This document shows, in pieces, positions 23,764 through 33,484 of a DNA stretch of 64,000 nt. The notes under the pieces were generated by a model. The model was not told the origin of the DNA and did not search any database. It saw nothing but the letters and a program-made list of their open reading frames with translations. Made by a program: the position numbers and the translations under genes. The DNA is from Armatimonadota bacterium. Its GTDB lineage: Bacteria > Armatimonadota > Fimbriimonadia > Fimbriimonadales > ATM1. Within the stretch, counting starts at the first letter, position 1, and every line of letters begins with the position of its first letter. The DNA lies in NCBI GenBank assembly GCA_003577165.1, contig QEUM01000004.1, positions 62,001 through 126,000 on the forward strand, in the 5' to 3' direction.

Positions 23764-25191
23764 TTGCTCCGACCGGGGGCGTCCTTCTTCCTGGTGAAGG
23801 AGGCCGGATCAACTCGAGGCGCGCCGAGCGCCGGGCTGCAGTTAATCCGAGGCTATCAGCGCCTGGCCAGTTCCCATGGCGGGCGATGTCTCGCGGCCCT
23901 CTTCCTGCTCACCCTCGCCTCCAATTACTCTGAGGCGCCGATCGGCGGTCTTGTCTTCGGGCTGCTTGTCCTGATGGCGTGGGTATCGGACCGTGTCGCC
24001 CTGATGGCGCTCTTTTCTGCGACGTTTCTGCCCTATGCGTGGCCGTTCACTCTGACGGTTGGTTTTCCGCTCGTGTTTTTCGTGGCCGCGCCGCTGCTGC
24101 TCGACTTGAAGCGCGTGGCCGAGTTGCCTCGCGTGCTCGTCGTCGGCTGCTTTCTTCTCGGAGGCTTGATTCTCGCAGGCTTCGCCTTCACAAAGTCGCC
24201 GGATCTTCTTCTTCTCGCATCGGGCGTGGTGGCCATGCTTGCTGCGGCGGTCTTCGTTCGCCGAAGCAGCTTGCTCCCTCTGACAATCCTCTACGACTTC
24301 GCTCTGGTGTTGGTCTCCGTCGTTGTTGTGCCGCTGATCTTCAACGCGTTCATGTTGGAGGGGAGTCCCTTCCGAAGCGAGAGGCTGCTCTCCCAACTCT
24401 TCGTCGGTCGTGTGACCGTGGGAGTTGCCGAGCCGAACGTGATTGCCGCGTTTCTCGCGGTGAGTTCGGTGATCGCTCTTCTTTCTGCTCGAACGCACGA
24501 ACGGCAATCCCTCGGAGTTCTTCTTCACGGCGCTCTGGCGATCTTGTTCTTGTATGCGAGTTCGCTCGTCGGATCGCGGATCGCGCTTGTTGTCGCAGGC
24601 GCGGCGATTCTCGCGACCGGAATGGCGTCGCTCGGGCTGGCAGGAACGCGAGGAGCGATCCACTGGGGCTCGGTGCGCGCGGCCTTTCTTGGGATCGTGT
24701 TCGGGTTTGCTGGGCTCGCGACGGTGACCACAGCGGTGACCGGCGCGCCGCCTGCGGCCGTTTCTCGCCTGGTGAGCACCACATCGTTCGAGGACACTGG
24801 CAGGCCGCTTTCTTTTCGCTACGCCCTGCCCTTGCTCGATGAGGTCCCCCTGGTCGGCGTGAACCAAGAGGAGTATCACTTGCAGGTTTCGCCGCTCTCG
24901 CCGCATTTGAGCGTCGTTGCCGCCGCACTGTATATGGGTGTGCTCGTAACGATCGCCACCTACGTCCTCCTCCTGATTCCGGCGCTCGACATCGTGATCG
25001 GGAGGCGCCTTGCGCCGGATCCGCTGCTCGGCATCGCAGTTCTTCTGCTTCTTATCGCGACTTTGGCGATTCCGCTCACGAGTGACAGGTCGCTCCTGTG
25101 CGTGGTCGGGGCTTGGTACGGGCACAGTTGGCTGCAGAGGTTTCGGGAGGCCGCGCCTCCCGCAGTCCGAGCGCCGTCCCTATCTGCGTAG
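23764..25191 (+). CDS. Wzy/O-antigen-ligase-like polytopic membrane protein
   Basis: About 475 aa with roughly 10-12 hydrophobic segments, for example LAALFLLTLASNY, GLVFGLLVLMAWV, LLASGVVAMLAAAVFV, and the C-terminal LLGIAVLLLLIATLAI. A long loop around residues 325-385 contains RPLSFRYALPLLDEVPLVGV, as in the O-antigen polymerase/ligase (PF04932-type) periplasmic loop. It probably polymerises exopolysaccharide repeat units. The start is a TTG at 23764 with no clear ribosome site; a GTG at 23797 is possible. It is followed 4 bp later by the Wzz-like gene. Confidence 0.78.
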   Translation: MLRPGASFFLVKEAGSTRGAPSAGLQLIRGYQRLASSHGGRCLAALFLLTLASNYSEAPIGGLVFGLLVLMAWVSDRVALMALFSATFLPYAWPFTLTVGFPLVFFVAAPLLLDLKRVAELPRVLVVGCFLLGGLILAGFAFTKSPDLLLLASGVVAMLAAAVFVRRSSLLPLTILYDFALVLVSVVVVPLIFNAFMLEGSPFRSERLLSQLFVGRVTVGVAEPNVIAAFLAVSSVIALLSARTHERQSLGVLLHGALAILFLYASSLVGSRIALVVAGAAILATGMASLGLAGTRGAIHWGSVRAAFLGIVFGFAGLATVTTAVTGAPPAAVSRLVSTTSFEDTGRPLSFRYALPLLDEVPLVGVNQEEYHLQVSPLSPHLSVVAAALYMGVLVTIATYVLLLIPALDIVIGRRLAPDPLLGIAVLLLLIATLAIPLTSDRSLLCVVGAWYGHSWLQRFREAAPPAVRAPSLSA

Positions 25192-25195
25192 CCGA

Positions 25196-26545
25196 ATGAA
25201 CCTCCGAGAGAAGTTCACCGACGGCAGCACCCTTTGCGTTGCGCTTTGGACGATTCTCACAGGCGCAGCCGGATTCGTGCTGGCAACTCTGTGGCCCAAG
25301 ACTTATGAGGCCACGGCTACGCTGCTGTTTCCTCAACCCGGCAACATGAACCCGCAAACGGGCAGGGCCCTACTTCCCCTCGCCCAGGCGCAGCAGCCTG
25401 GTGCCTACCTGTACGGCGGCCAAGTCGTCATCCCGACAGTGGGGATGAGTCCGAATTCCGTAATCGACATTCTCGAGAGCCGGGCGGCCGCAGTCGCGGT
25501 TGCGGGGAAGCACGCGGATTCACTCTTCGGGGGCCCACCGGACGATTACGACCTCGAAGAGTTCTCCGACGCGGCGCTGTTTCAGGTCACCGAGAACGGG
25601 AGCCTTCGGGTCGCCTTTCGTTGGTCGGATCGTGAGTTGTGCGAGAAGGTCGCGGCGGACTTGATCGAGTTTGCGGAGAAGAGGTCGGAAGAAGCGGGCC
25701 GCGAGTTCGCCGCAGAGAGCCTCGAGTATCTCGAGGATCAAGTCGTGCGCGCGAGGCGCGAGGTGGACGACAAGGCCGAGAATCTGTTGAACTCCGTTCG
25801 CAAATCGCCCGAAGCGCTGGCTGCGGCGGGGAGGGTCGAGGCGATATCCGCACTCGTCGAGGCGTCTTCCCGACTGAATCTCGTCGAAGCGGAATTTGCG
25901 GCTGCGCAGGCGAGGCTTTCCGCCACGTTGGGAGCATTGCGAAGGGCGGCCGACAACGGTGACTTCGGTGACGCGTTCACCGAAAGCGCGAAGACGCTTC
26001 AGAGCCAGGTCGCAGATCTCAAACTGAAAGTCGAGAGGACGTCGGCTCAGGTGACGGTCGGCAGTCCGGACCTGCGGCGCTTACAGTCCGAGTTGGAGGC
26101 GACGAGCGAAGCGTATGTCGCGGAACTCGAGAGGGTTGCCAGAGCGGCCATGGAGAAGCGGCTTCCGCTCACCACGTCCGTGGAGACGGAACGGGCTGCC
26201 CTTTCGGCGCAGATCGCTGCGACTCGGCGGGCGCTCAAAGAGATGCGCGACGAACAGATGACAATGGCGTCCGCAGAAGTCGAGCAGAGAGGGCTTGCCC
26301 GCGATTTGGAGCGTGCGGAGGGACAACTGGACTTCATGGTTTCGCAATTGGAGCAAGCGCGAATTGCGGAGGACAAGAAGTTTCGTTCTTTCGTCGTGCT
26401 GGATCCGCCTGCTGCGTCAGAGCGGCCCTACTTTCCTCGCAGGGGAATCTTCACGTTGGCGGGCCTCGGCCTCGGTTTCTTGATCTCCATGTTCTATGTG
26501 GTCAAGAAACTGGGCGCGGAAGTCGAGCAGCAGGATGGCGCTTAG
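25196..26545 (+). CDS. Wzz/PCP-type polysaccharide chain-length protein
   Basis: 449 aa. The start ATG at 25196 follows the Wzy stop by 4 bp and gives an N-terminal transmembrane helix (LCVALWTILTGAAGFVLATL) right after a basic tail. The periplasmic part is a long coiled coil (~170-400). A Pro-rich motif precedes the second helix (RPYFPRRGIFTLAGLGLGFL). This is the polysaccharide co-polymerase layout, setting chain length together with Wzy and Wza. There is no cytosolic tyrosine-kinase domain, so phosphorylation control must be absent or encoded elsewhere. Confidence 0.85.
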   Translation: MNLREKFTDGSTLCVALWTILTGAAGFVLATLWPKTYEATATLLFPQPGNMNPQTGRALLPLAQAQQPGAYLYGGQVVIPTVGMSPNSVIDILESRAAAVAVAGKHADSLFGGPPDDYDLEEFSDAALFQVTENGSLRVAFRWSDRELCEKVAADLIEFAEKRSEEAGREFAAESLEYLEDQVVRARREVDDKAENLLNSVRKSPEALAAAGRVEAISALVEASSRLNLVEAEFAAAQARLSATLGALRRAADNGDFGDAFTESAKTLQSQVADLKLKVERTSAQVTVGSPDLRRLQSELEATSEAYVAELERVARAAMEKRLPLTTSVETERAALSAQIAATRRALKEMRDEQMTMASAEVEQRGLARDLERAEGQLDFMVSQLEQARIAEDKKFRSFVVLDPPAASERPYFPRRGIFTLAGLGLGFLISMFYVVKKLGAEVEQQDGA

Positions 26546-27747
26546 GCTTTGACGGGCTGATACTCGAGGTAAAGGTTTTCCAGCCGCGTGACGATGTTGT
26601 CCCAGTCAAATCGCTCAGCAGCCAGTTTTCTCGCGTTTTCGCCCATTTCTGCGGTTCGGTGCGGGTCGTCGAACAGGGCCGCCAAAGCCTGAGCGACGGC
26701 TTCGACGCTGCGCTCGCACACGATTCCAGCGTTCGAGTCCTCGATTTCTGGGAAGTACGCTCCCGGAGTCACGACGGCAGCGCACCTGTTCGCAAGCGCT
26801 TCCAACACTGCCATCGAGAAGCCCTCCGACTCGGTGGGAAGTACGAAGGCGTCGGCTCGCTGCAGCAGCGCGCGCTTCGTCTCGCCGTGCACGGGTCCGA
26901 CGAAGTGGACATAGGGCGCCGACTCCGTCGCGGAAACGGTGTCCGCCAATTTCTTCTGTATCTCGAATTCGTCCGGGCCGGCGACGACGAGCCTCACGTT
27001 CTTCCGGCCCCTGCGCGCACGACAGAACGCTTCGATCGCGATGTCCGCGCCCTTGGTCGGATGAAGCCTGCTCAGGAAGAGAACGACGAGATCGTCGGTG
27101 GAAACTGGAGAATCGCTGAGAGGCCACTCCAGGCGGTCGTCGGGGGGGATTTCGATCCCGTTCGGGATCACTTCAACCCTGTTGGTGAGGCCGAGTTTTC
27201 TGTAACTCTCCCTCTCGTACTCTGTGAGGGCGATGAGCGCGCTCGCTCGACGGCAGCACTGCAGTTCCCATCCGAAAAGCGCAAGTCGCTTCTTCAGAGC
27301 GCGATTCCGCAAGCGCACCGGATCGAAGACTCCTCTGGAGTGGTAGAAGTATGGAACTCTGTATCGTTCTGCGAACACCGAGCACACCCGGTTGCTGTAG
27401 ACAAACGGGAGTTGGGAGTGGATGACGTCGAATTTGATCCCGCAGGTTTCGATCCAAGAGTCCAAGTCGGGGGTTCGATAATCCGCGTTGCTCTTCCTGA
27501 AGTAGTCGAGGGGCAACTTCTTCGTCCAAGAGTCCTGCATCCGGAAGTAGCGAACCTGAACTCCTTGGACGTCGTGCCAGCGTTCCGTATCGACGTCCAG
27601 CCGTTCGGTCAGGTTTGAATTGGACGCCGCCACCCACACACGATGCCCTCTCTGAACCAGCCTCTCGGCAACTGCGCTTACGGAATGGATCGGTCCACCG
27701 ATGTTGTACGCAGGCTTGTATCCCGGCGTGTTGAAGAGTACGTTCAA
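26542..27747 (-). CDS. Glycosyltransferase family 4 protein
   Basis: About 401 aa from a TTG at 27747, which gives the family start LNVLFNTPGYKPAYNIGGP. An in-frame ATG at 27774 adds nine residues but nearly abuts the divergent gene. The GT-B fold is clear: VIPNGIEIP and FLSRLHPTKGADIAIEAF for donor binding, then the E-x7-E motif TESEGFSMAVLEAL. It transfers a sugar from a nucleotide donor during exopolysaccharide assembly in the cytosol. TATACT lies 9 nt upstream of the TTG, consistent with a leaderless message. It converges on the Wzz-like gene with a 4-bp overlap. Confidence 0.9.
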   Translation of the reverse strand: MNVLFNTPGYKPAYNIGGPIHSVSAVAERLVQRGHRVWVAASNSNLTERLDVDTERWHDVQGVQVRYFRMQDSWTKKLPLDYFRKSNADYRTPDLDSWIETCGIKFDVIHSQLPFVYSNRVCSVFAERYRVPYFYHSRGVFDPVRLRNRALKKRLALFGWELQCCRRASALIALTEYERESYRKLGLTNRVEVIPNGIEIPPDDRLEWPLSDSPVSTDDLVVLFLSRLHPTKGADIAIEAFCRARRGRKNVRLVVAGPDEFEIQKKLADTVSATESAPYVHFVGPVHGETKRALLQRADAFVLPTESEGFSMAVLEALANRCAAVVTPGAYFPEIEDSNAGIVCERSVEAVAQALAALFDDPHRTAEMGENARKLAAERFDWDNIVTRLENLYLEYQPVKA

Positions 27748-27784
27748 CCGGCACAAAGTATACTCAGTTGACACCGAGGGGCGA

Positions 27785-29080
27785 ATGGAGAAGATCGGCG
27801 TGATCGGAACTGGCTACGTTGGACTCGTTACGGGCGTGGTGTTTGCGCACTGGGGCCACAAAGTGGTTTGCGCAGACCAGGATGCGGGCAAGGTGGAACA
27901 GCTGAGGAAAGGAGTTCCTCCAATTTATGAGCCTGGATTAGCAGACCTTTTAGTTCGTTCGCTGCGAGACGGAAACATCGAGTTTACGAACGATGTGACG
28001 GACACGGCTTCCAAGTCCGACATCATCTTCATCGCCGTCGGCACGCCGGACAAGGGAAACGGCGAAGCCGACGTGTCTCAGGTCGAAGCCGCCATACAAT
28101 CCATAGCGGGATGCATCGACCGCAAGAAGATCATCGTGATGAAGTCCACGGTTCCTGTCGGCACCAATGATTGGGTGCGGTCGGAACTCCTGCGGTTGGG
28201 AGTTCCCGAGAGCCGTGTGTGCGTCGTCAGCAATCCAGAATTTCTCCGGGAGGGGAACGCCCTCTACGATGCGATGAATCCAGACCGCATCGTCGTAGGC
28301 GGCGCGGACGACGACGCGATGCGGACGATGTCACAGATTTACGACGCCGCAGGATGCAGAATCCTGTACACGGACGCGAAGACGGCCGAACTCATCAAGT
28401 ACGCGAGCAACTGCTTTCTCGCGATGAAGGTGTCGTTCATCAACTCGCTCTCGGTGCTTTGCGAGAGGTTCGGCGCAAACGTCACTTCTCTGGCGGACGG
28501 CATGGGCCTCGACGGGCGAATCGGGAGGTCGTTCTTGAATGCTGGATTGGGCTGGGGGGGGAGTTGCTTCCCGAAAGACGTGTACGGGCTAATGCGTCAA
28601 TCGGAGGCCGCCGGCTACGAGTTCGGTCTGCTGCGGGAGACCATCACAGCGAACGACCTGCAGATCGATCGCTTCGTAGACGCGGTTCGCGCACTCGCAG
28701 GCGGTTTGGAGGGAAAGACGATCTCTCTGTGGGGTCTCGCGTTCAAGCCCGACACGGACGACATTCGAGAGTCGCGTGCGGTTCGTGTCGCCCAAAGACT
28801 GATCGAGGCGGGGGCGAAGGTGAAAGCTTTTGATCCGGCGGCCATGGACGCGTTCTCCGAGCAGTTTCCCTCTGTGGAGATGTGCCGCGACGCCTACTCC
28901 TGTGCGCGGCAATCGTCGTGTGTCGCTTTGATCACCGAGTGGCCCGTGTTTCGACAGGTGGACCTCGGCGTCGTGCGCGACACGATGTCAAATCCGGCGA
29001 TCGCCGACGGAAGGAACGCTCTCGATCCGGCACACGTGCGCGGCCTCGGGTTTGAATACTGGTCGTTTGGAAGGCAATGA
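27785..29080 (+). CDS. ugd: UDP-glucose 6-dehydrogenase
   Basis: 431 aa, typical. NAD-binding GTGYVGLVTG (8-17), the NPEFLREGNA motif, the catalytic cysteine in GWGGSCFPKD, and the C-terminal Rossmann domain (KTISLWGLAFKPDTDDIRES). It oxidises UDP-glucose twice to UDP-glucuronate, supplying acidic sugar for the polysaccharide. GAGGGG lies 3-5 nt before the ATG. The stop overlaps the following epimerase by 4 bp, so the UDP-glucuronate made here is probably the epimerase substrate. Confidence 0.96.
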   Translation: MEKIGVIGTGYVGLVTGVVFAHWGHKVVCADQDAGKVEQLRKGVPPIYEPGLADLLVRSLRDGNIEFTNDVTDTASKSDIIFIAVGTPDKGNGEADVSQVEAAIQSIAGCIDRKKIIVMKSTVPVGTNDWVRSELLRLGVPESRVCVVSNPEFLREGNALYDAMNPDRIVVGGADDDAMRTMSQIYDAAGCRILYTDAKTAELIKYASNCFLAMKVSFINSLSVLCERFGANVTSLADGMGLDGRIGRSFLNAGLGWGGSCFPKDVYGLMRQSEAAGYEFGLLRETITANDLQIDRFVDAVRALAGGLEGKTISLWGLAFKPDTDDIRESRAVRVAQRLIEAGAKVKAFDPAAMDAFSEQFPSVEMCRDAYSCARQSSCVALITEWPVFRQVDLGVVRDTMSNPAIADGRNALDPAHVRGLGFEYWSFGRQ

Positions 29081-30078
29081 AAACTGCTTCGCTGCGATTA
29101 AGTGGTTCGACGGCGCTCGTTACCGGCGCAGCGGGCTTCATCGGCTCGCACCTCTGCGAGCGGCTCTTGTCCCTGGGTTCGAGGGTCACGGGAGTGGACA
29201 ATTTCGACGACTACTACTCCCCGGCACTCAAAAAATCGAACGCCTCTCTCCTACAGGCCAACTCGACGTTTCGAATGGTGGAGGCGGACATTCGCGACAG
29301 GGCCGTGATGGCGGCACTGTTCGAAAGTGAGAACTACGACTTCGTGTTCCACCTCGCCGCGCGAGCGGGAGTTCGGCCGTCCATCGAGTATCCTGTTTTG
29401 TACGCGGATGTCAACGTGACAGGAACGGCGGTGATGCTCGATCTTGCGGCGAAGGCGAGCGTCGGCCATTTCGTGCTTGCGAGTTCGTCAAGCGTGTACG
29501 GCAACCAGAAGAAGACGCCTTACTCGGAGTCGGACGACGTTCGGCAGCCGATTTCGCCATATGCCGCGACGAAACTAAGTTGTGAACTTCTCGGCGCGAC
29601 TTTTCAGCATCTCTACGGTTTGAACGTCTCTTGCCTGCGCTACTTCACCGTCTACGGCCCTCGACAGAGGCCTGAGATGGCCGTCGCGAAGTTCACAAGG
29701 TGCATTATTGAGGGCAAGCCGATTGACGTGTTCGCGCAGGGCGAACTTTGCCGCGACTTCACCTACATCGAGGACATCGTCACAGGGACGACCCGAGTCG
29801 CAGAGCGGCCTGACGGATATCAGATCGTCAACCTGGGAAACTCGCAATCCGAGAGCGTGAACTCACTCATCTCGATTCTCGAAGATATTCTGGGAAGAGA
29901 CGCCATCCGGAACGAATTGCCGATGCAGCCGGGCGACGTCGAGCAGACGTTTGCCGACATCAGCAAAGCCAGGTCGGAATACGGCTACGAGCCGACCACT
30001 CCACTCGGGTTTGGCGTCGCCAAGTACGTGGAATGGGCGCAGCAGAATCTATTTGAGGAAGTTGCCGATTCCGATTAG
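29077..30078 (+). CDS. UDP-glucuronate 4-epimerase-like SDR
   Basis: 333 aa. Extended short-chain dehydrogenase: GAAGFIGSHL near residue 18, SSSSVYG, the YxxxK pair in PYAATK, and RYFTVYGPRQRPEMAV. The DNFDDYYSPALKK phrase after the first strand is typical of UDP-glucuronate 4-epimerases, which make UDP-galacturonate. Coupling to ugd by a 4-bp overlap supports that substrate. The last 30 bp overlap the convergent Wza-like gene. GDP-mannose dehydratase is a less likely alternative. Confidence 0.88.
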   Translation: MKTASLRLSGSTALVTGAAGFIGSHLCERLLSLGSRVTGVDNFDDYYSPALKKSNASLLQANSTFRMVEADIRDRAVMAALFESENYDFVFHLAARAGVRPSIEYPVLYADVNVTGTAVMLDLAAKASVGHFVLASSSSVYGNQKKTPYSESDDVRQPISPYAATKLSCELLGATFQHLYGLNVSCLRYFTVYGPRQRPEMAVAKFTRCIIEGKPIDVFAQGELCRDFTYIEDIVTGTTRVAERPDGYQIVNLGNSQSESVNSLISILEDILGRDAIRNELPMQPGDVEQTFADISKARSEYGYEPTTPLGFGVAKYVEWAQQNLFEEVADSD

Positions 30079-31431
30079 GCCGAGGACTCCGCTCATCACC
30101 TGGCTGAACTCGAGGCGCGGCGTTTCGCCGACCATGATGACGTCGGCAGGCTGAAGCAAGGGGTTGAATTCCGATTCGCCGTTCTTGAGGAACCGCGAAA
30201 AGTCAACCGGGATCTTCTCGGTCTTTCCGTCACCCGCGGCGCGCAGAATCCAGACCCGATTCGCGGGGCCTCGCTTTGTCAGCCCGCCCGCCAAGGCGAT
30301 GGCGTCGGAGAGGCGCGCGTCGAACTCGTCACGGAGCGTGTGCACGCCCGGCTTGACGACCTCGCCGAAGACGGCGACGCGATTCGCGTTTTCGGGAACG
30401 ACGAGGATGTCTCCGTCGCGAACGGGGATCGAGGCGTCGTCGAGAGACTGACCTGGGACCAGGTTCACTTCGCGAGAACCTCCGGCACGAAGGAGCCGCA
30501 CTCTGCGCAGGCTGGCCTCGGGTTTCACGCCCCCCGATTCGGCGAGGGCGAGTGCGACGGTCGCCGAGGCTGGGATGTCATGCTGCCCTGGGTCTGCGAC
30601 CGCGCCGAACACCCAAATGCGGACGGACTCTTCGGGAGCAAGAGAAACGAAGTCGCCGTCGGAAATCGGAAACGGCGGAACCCTGCCGTGGGTTAGGTCA
30701 TAGACGGAAGCACGAAAAACGGGGTTGCCGGATCGAACTACCGTGACGAAGGTCTTCTCGGATCGCTGCACGGGGGGGGCTGAATCGGCGACCAGTTGCT
30801 GCACCGTCGTCCCATCTTCGACCGTCTTCGCACCAACCTCACCGGCGAATCCGCTGAGCCAGACTCGTTCTTGTCTTCGTGTTTGGATGCTGATCACGTC
30901 GCCGGGTTCGAGGGCCACTTCACCGAGCCGACTGGTCGAGGACGACACGGTGAAGAGGTCGAACTCCTGCGCAGGCTTTCCCCTGCGGAACAGCACGGCG
31001 CGCAGCGTTTCGGGTCGCCTCGAATACCCCTTTCCCTGGGCGAGGGCTTCACGCAGCGTGAGGCCAGGTTCGAGGGGAAATTGGCCGCCGTTCGTGACTT
31101 CTCCGATGAGGGAGTAGAAATCCTGACGGACCTTCGAGAGAACGACGAACGCCTCGGGCGAGCGAAACCTATTGCTGAGCCGGCGCGTGATTTCTGCCTG
31201 CAGTTCGCTCACCGTTCGGCTCGCGGCCATCACTTCACCCGCATAAGGAAGGGTGAGCATTCCGCCCGGCGGGACCTGGAGTTCCATCTGTACGGGGCCG
31301 ATGACCGCAAGGTCTTCAATGCCGAGCACGTAGCGAATGCTGAGCGTGTCTCCCTCGCGCACCGAATATGCGCCGAGCGCTCCGCTTGCCACTGTGAAGA
31401 GAGCGAGGATGCCAGCGAACTTCCGAACCAT
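30049..31431 (-). CDS. Wza-like polysaccharide export protein with SLBB domains
   Basis: 460 aa. Signal peptide at 1-20 (RKFAGILALFTVASGALG), no lipobox Cys seen. The Poly_export domain comes first (VREGDTLSIRYVLGI, LTLPYAGEVMAASRTVSELQ). Four SLBB-type repeats follow (for example YSLIGEVTNGGQFPLEPG, VWVFGAVADPGQHDIPASA-like and VAVFGEVVKPGVHTLRDEFD). Export proteins of this class form the outer-membrane channel for capsule or EPS, implying a diderm envelope. It converges on and overlaps the epimerase gene by 30 bp. Confidence 0.88.
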   Translation of the reverse strand: MVRKFAGILALFTVASGALGAYSVREGDTLSIRYVLGIEDLAVIGPVQMELQVPPGGMLTLPYAGEVMAASRTVSELQAEITRRLSNRFRSPEAFVVLSKVRQDFYSLIGEVTNGGQFPLEPGLTLREALAQGKGYSRRPETLRAVLFRRGKPAQEFDLFTVSSSTSRLGEVALEPGDVISIQTRRQERVWLSGFAGEVGAKTVEDGTTVQQLVADSAPPVQRSEKTFVTVVRSGNPVFRASVYDLTHGRVPPFPISDGDFVSLAPEESVRIWVFGAVADPGQHDIPASATVALALAESGGVKPEASLRRVRLLRAGGSREVNLVPGQSLDDASIPVRDGDILVVPENANRVAVFGEVVKPGVHTLRDEFDARLSDAIALAGGLTKRGPANRVWILRAAGDGKTEKIPVDFSRFLKNGESEFNPLLQPADVIMVGETPRLEFSQVMSGVLGLIGIGNFLK

Positions 31432-31484
31432 CTCATACTTAGGGACAGATTTCGCGCCCGAGACGGCTCAGGTAATCTCGCACC

Positions 31485-32414
31485 ATGCCCGAGGGACGTC
31501 GCGTGCTCGTAACTGGAGGCGCAGGGTTCATCGGGTCGCACCTCGTCGACTCCCTCATCGAGTCCGGGTTCGTCGTTCGCGTTTTGGACGATCTCTCCAC
31601 CGGAACGGAGAACAACCTCAACAGAGACGCAGAGTTAGTATGTGGATCGATCCTCGATCCGGGGCTCTGCGACAAAGCGTGCGATGGAATTGAGGTCGTG
31701 TTTCATCTCGCAGCCAGCGTGAGTGTGCCCGCCAGCGTCAACAACCCGAGGGAGAGTCTCGAAACGAACGCGCTGGGGACGATCAACGTTTTCGAGTCGG
31801 CGAGAGGAGCAGGAGTGCGGACGGTCGTGTACTCGTCCAGTTCGGCAGTGTACGGCGACTCGCCGGACTTGCCCAAGAGCGAACAGATGGCGCCCAGTCC
31901 AGTTTCGCCGTATGCTGCGGGGAAACTCGCGGGCGAACACATAGCGGCCGCCTACGCTCGGTCCTATGGGATGGAAACAGTTTCGCTTCGGTATTTCAAC
32001 GTCTTCGGCCCGAGACAAAGGCCCGATTCGCCTTACGCGGCCGCCATCCCGATCTTCTTCGATCGCATTCTGCGAGGTGAGGAGGTGATCGTCTACGGTG
32101 ACGGAGAACAGACGCGAGATTTCACTTATGTAGACAACGTGGTGGAAGCGAATCTGATCTGCTTGGAGGCGAAGGAACTGCGAGGGCAAGCCGTTAACTG
32201 CGCTTGTGGTGAACAGATTTCCATCAACGAATTGATCGCCGAGATCGAAACGGTTACTGGGCGCAGCGCGACAATTCGGAACGAACCTCCTCGCGCGGGT
32301 GACGTTAGATTCTCGGTTGCCGACTGCAAACTCGCGGAGGCGCTGCTCGGATTCCGTCCACGAATCGGTTGGAAAAATGGCCTAAGGCTGACCTCGGCCT
32401 ATTATTCAACGTAG
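31485..32414 (+). CDS. UDP-glucose 4-epimerase-like SDR
   Basis: 309 aa. NAD-binding GGAGFIGSHLV (10-20), DDLSTGTENNL, SSSAVYG, YAAGK active pair and RYFNVFGPRQRPDSPYAA. This matches the GalE/WbpP group of NAD-dependent epimerases acting on UDP-hexoses or UDP-HexNAc. TAATCT ends 6 nt before the ATG with no Shine-Dalgarno, so the mRNA may be leaderless. The final 13 bp overlap the convergent glycosyltransferase gene. Confidence 0.88.
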   Translation: MPEGRRVLVTGGAGFIGSHLVDSLIESGFVVRVLDDLSTGTENNLNRDAELVCGSILDPGLCDKACDGIEVVFHLAASVSVPASVNNPRESLETNALGTINVFESARGAGVRTVVYSSSSAVYGDSPDLPKSEQMAPSPVSPYAAGKLAGEHIAAAYARSYGMETVSLRYFNVFGPRQRPDSPYAAAIPIFFDRILRGEEVIVYGDGEQTRDFTYVDNVVEANLICLEAKELRGQAVNCACGEQISINELIAEIETVTGRSATIRNEPPRAGDVRFSVADCKLAEALLGFRPRIGWKNGLRLTSAYYST

Positions 32415-33484
32415 AGTTCGAGCGTCTTCTCAAAGGCCTTCGCGATGTGAACCGTTTCGGGAAGTTCATTCTCGCGACCCATGCGGGCAACTCGGAGGAT
32501 CTCTTGTGCCCAAGCCTGAGGACTTGAGAGATCGAGAAACGTCTGGGTCGGATACAAATCCTTTGCATCGCATGATGCACTGCAAACGAAGGGCAGGCCA
32601 GATGCAGAGGCTTCCGCCAATACGCGAGGCGAACCCTCGCTGAGTGAGGGAAGGATGAGCACGTCGCAGGCGGACATCAAGTCCGGCAGGTCCGTCCTGG
32701 GTCCCAGGAAACGAACTCGATCCATGAGTCCGATTCTTTCGGCCAGCGATTCGACGCGGATTCGCGTCGGCCCGTCGCCTGCGAAGAGCATCGTGACCGA
32801 GTCCTCCCCATCGGCGAAGGCCCTTGCGATGTGCAATGCGAACTCGTGGTTCTTGACAGGGTCGAATCGTGCAGCGTGAAGCGCTGCAGTTTCGTCTTGG
32901 CGAAGGCCCAGACTTTCACGCACGCTCGCGCGGCGCGTTCTCGCATCCACCCAGGGCTTCGGATCGAGGCCGATCGGGATGATGCGACAGTGGCTCGAGT
33001 GATTCGCTCCAAATGCAGCTGCGGTTCGGCCGGAAACGGCGGCGAGTTGGGTCGCGTGTCGCACGGTGACGCGGCGAGACCAAGCGCGATAGGGAACCAG
33101 GAAGGGAGAAATCCGAGATCCGACGTTGTGTGACTGGGCGATGCGCCTCGCAATCCCAAAGCGCGCCGCGAGTTTCATGGCGTCGCCGGAGAGATCCCCG
33201 AGGTGCGAGTGCACGACGTTCGTCGAGTTGCCGAGAGCTCGGAAGAAGTCGTTCGCCAATGTGCGCCGGCTGCGCAGGGCGTGGGCCGAGAAGACCTCTG
33301 CTCCTCGCTTGCGGAACTCGGCCGCGAGGGAGCCTTCTCGACGCTCAAACATCGTGAGCACCTTTGATGTCACACCCTGCCCTGTGGCATAGGTGACGAA
33401 GTCGAGGAGATAGGTTTCGACGCCTCCAACGTCCAGGCGTCCAACTACGTGAAGCACCGAGAGCCTATCCGCGCCGGGGGTCAA
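32402..33484 (-). CDS. Glycosyltransferase family 4 protein
   Basis: 360 aa. GT-B fold with an N-terminal HVVGRLDVGGVETYLLDFV motif, RIAQSHNVGSR, VLRQDETAALHAARFDPVKN-like donor region and the E-x7-E motif LSEGSPRVLAEASASG. It probably adds a sugar to the exopolysaccharide repeat unit at the cytosolic face. The start overlaps the stop of the upstream 264-residue protein by 4 bp, so the two are co-translated. Confidence 0.9.
   Translation of the reverse strand: MTPGADRLSVLHVVGRLDVGGVETYLLDFVTYATGQGVTSKVLTMFERREGSLAAEFRKRGAEVFSAHALRSRRTLANDFFRALGNSTNVVHSHLGDLSGDAMKLAARFGIARRIAQSHNVGSRISPFLVPYRAWSRRVTVRHATQLAAVSGRTAAAFGANHSSHCRIIPIGLDPKPWVDARTRRASVRESLGLRQDETAALHAARFDPVKNHEFALHIARAFADGEDSVTMLFAGDGPTRIRVESLAERIGLMDRVRFLGPRTDLPDLMSACDVLILPSLSEGSPRVLAEASASGLPFVCSASCDAKDLYPTQTFLDLSSPQAWAQEILRVARMGRENELPETVHIAKAFEKTLELYVE

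Noticed and set aside
23842-25125. 427-residue minus-strand open frame opposite the Wzy-like gene
   Set aside because: Highly charged, His/Arg/Asp-rich translation typical of the antisense of a hydrophobic gene; the + frame has clear membrane segments.
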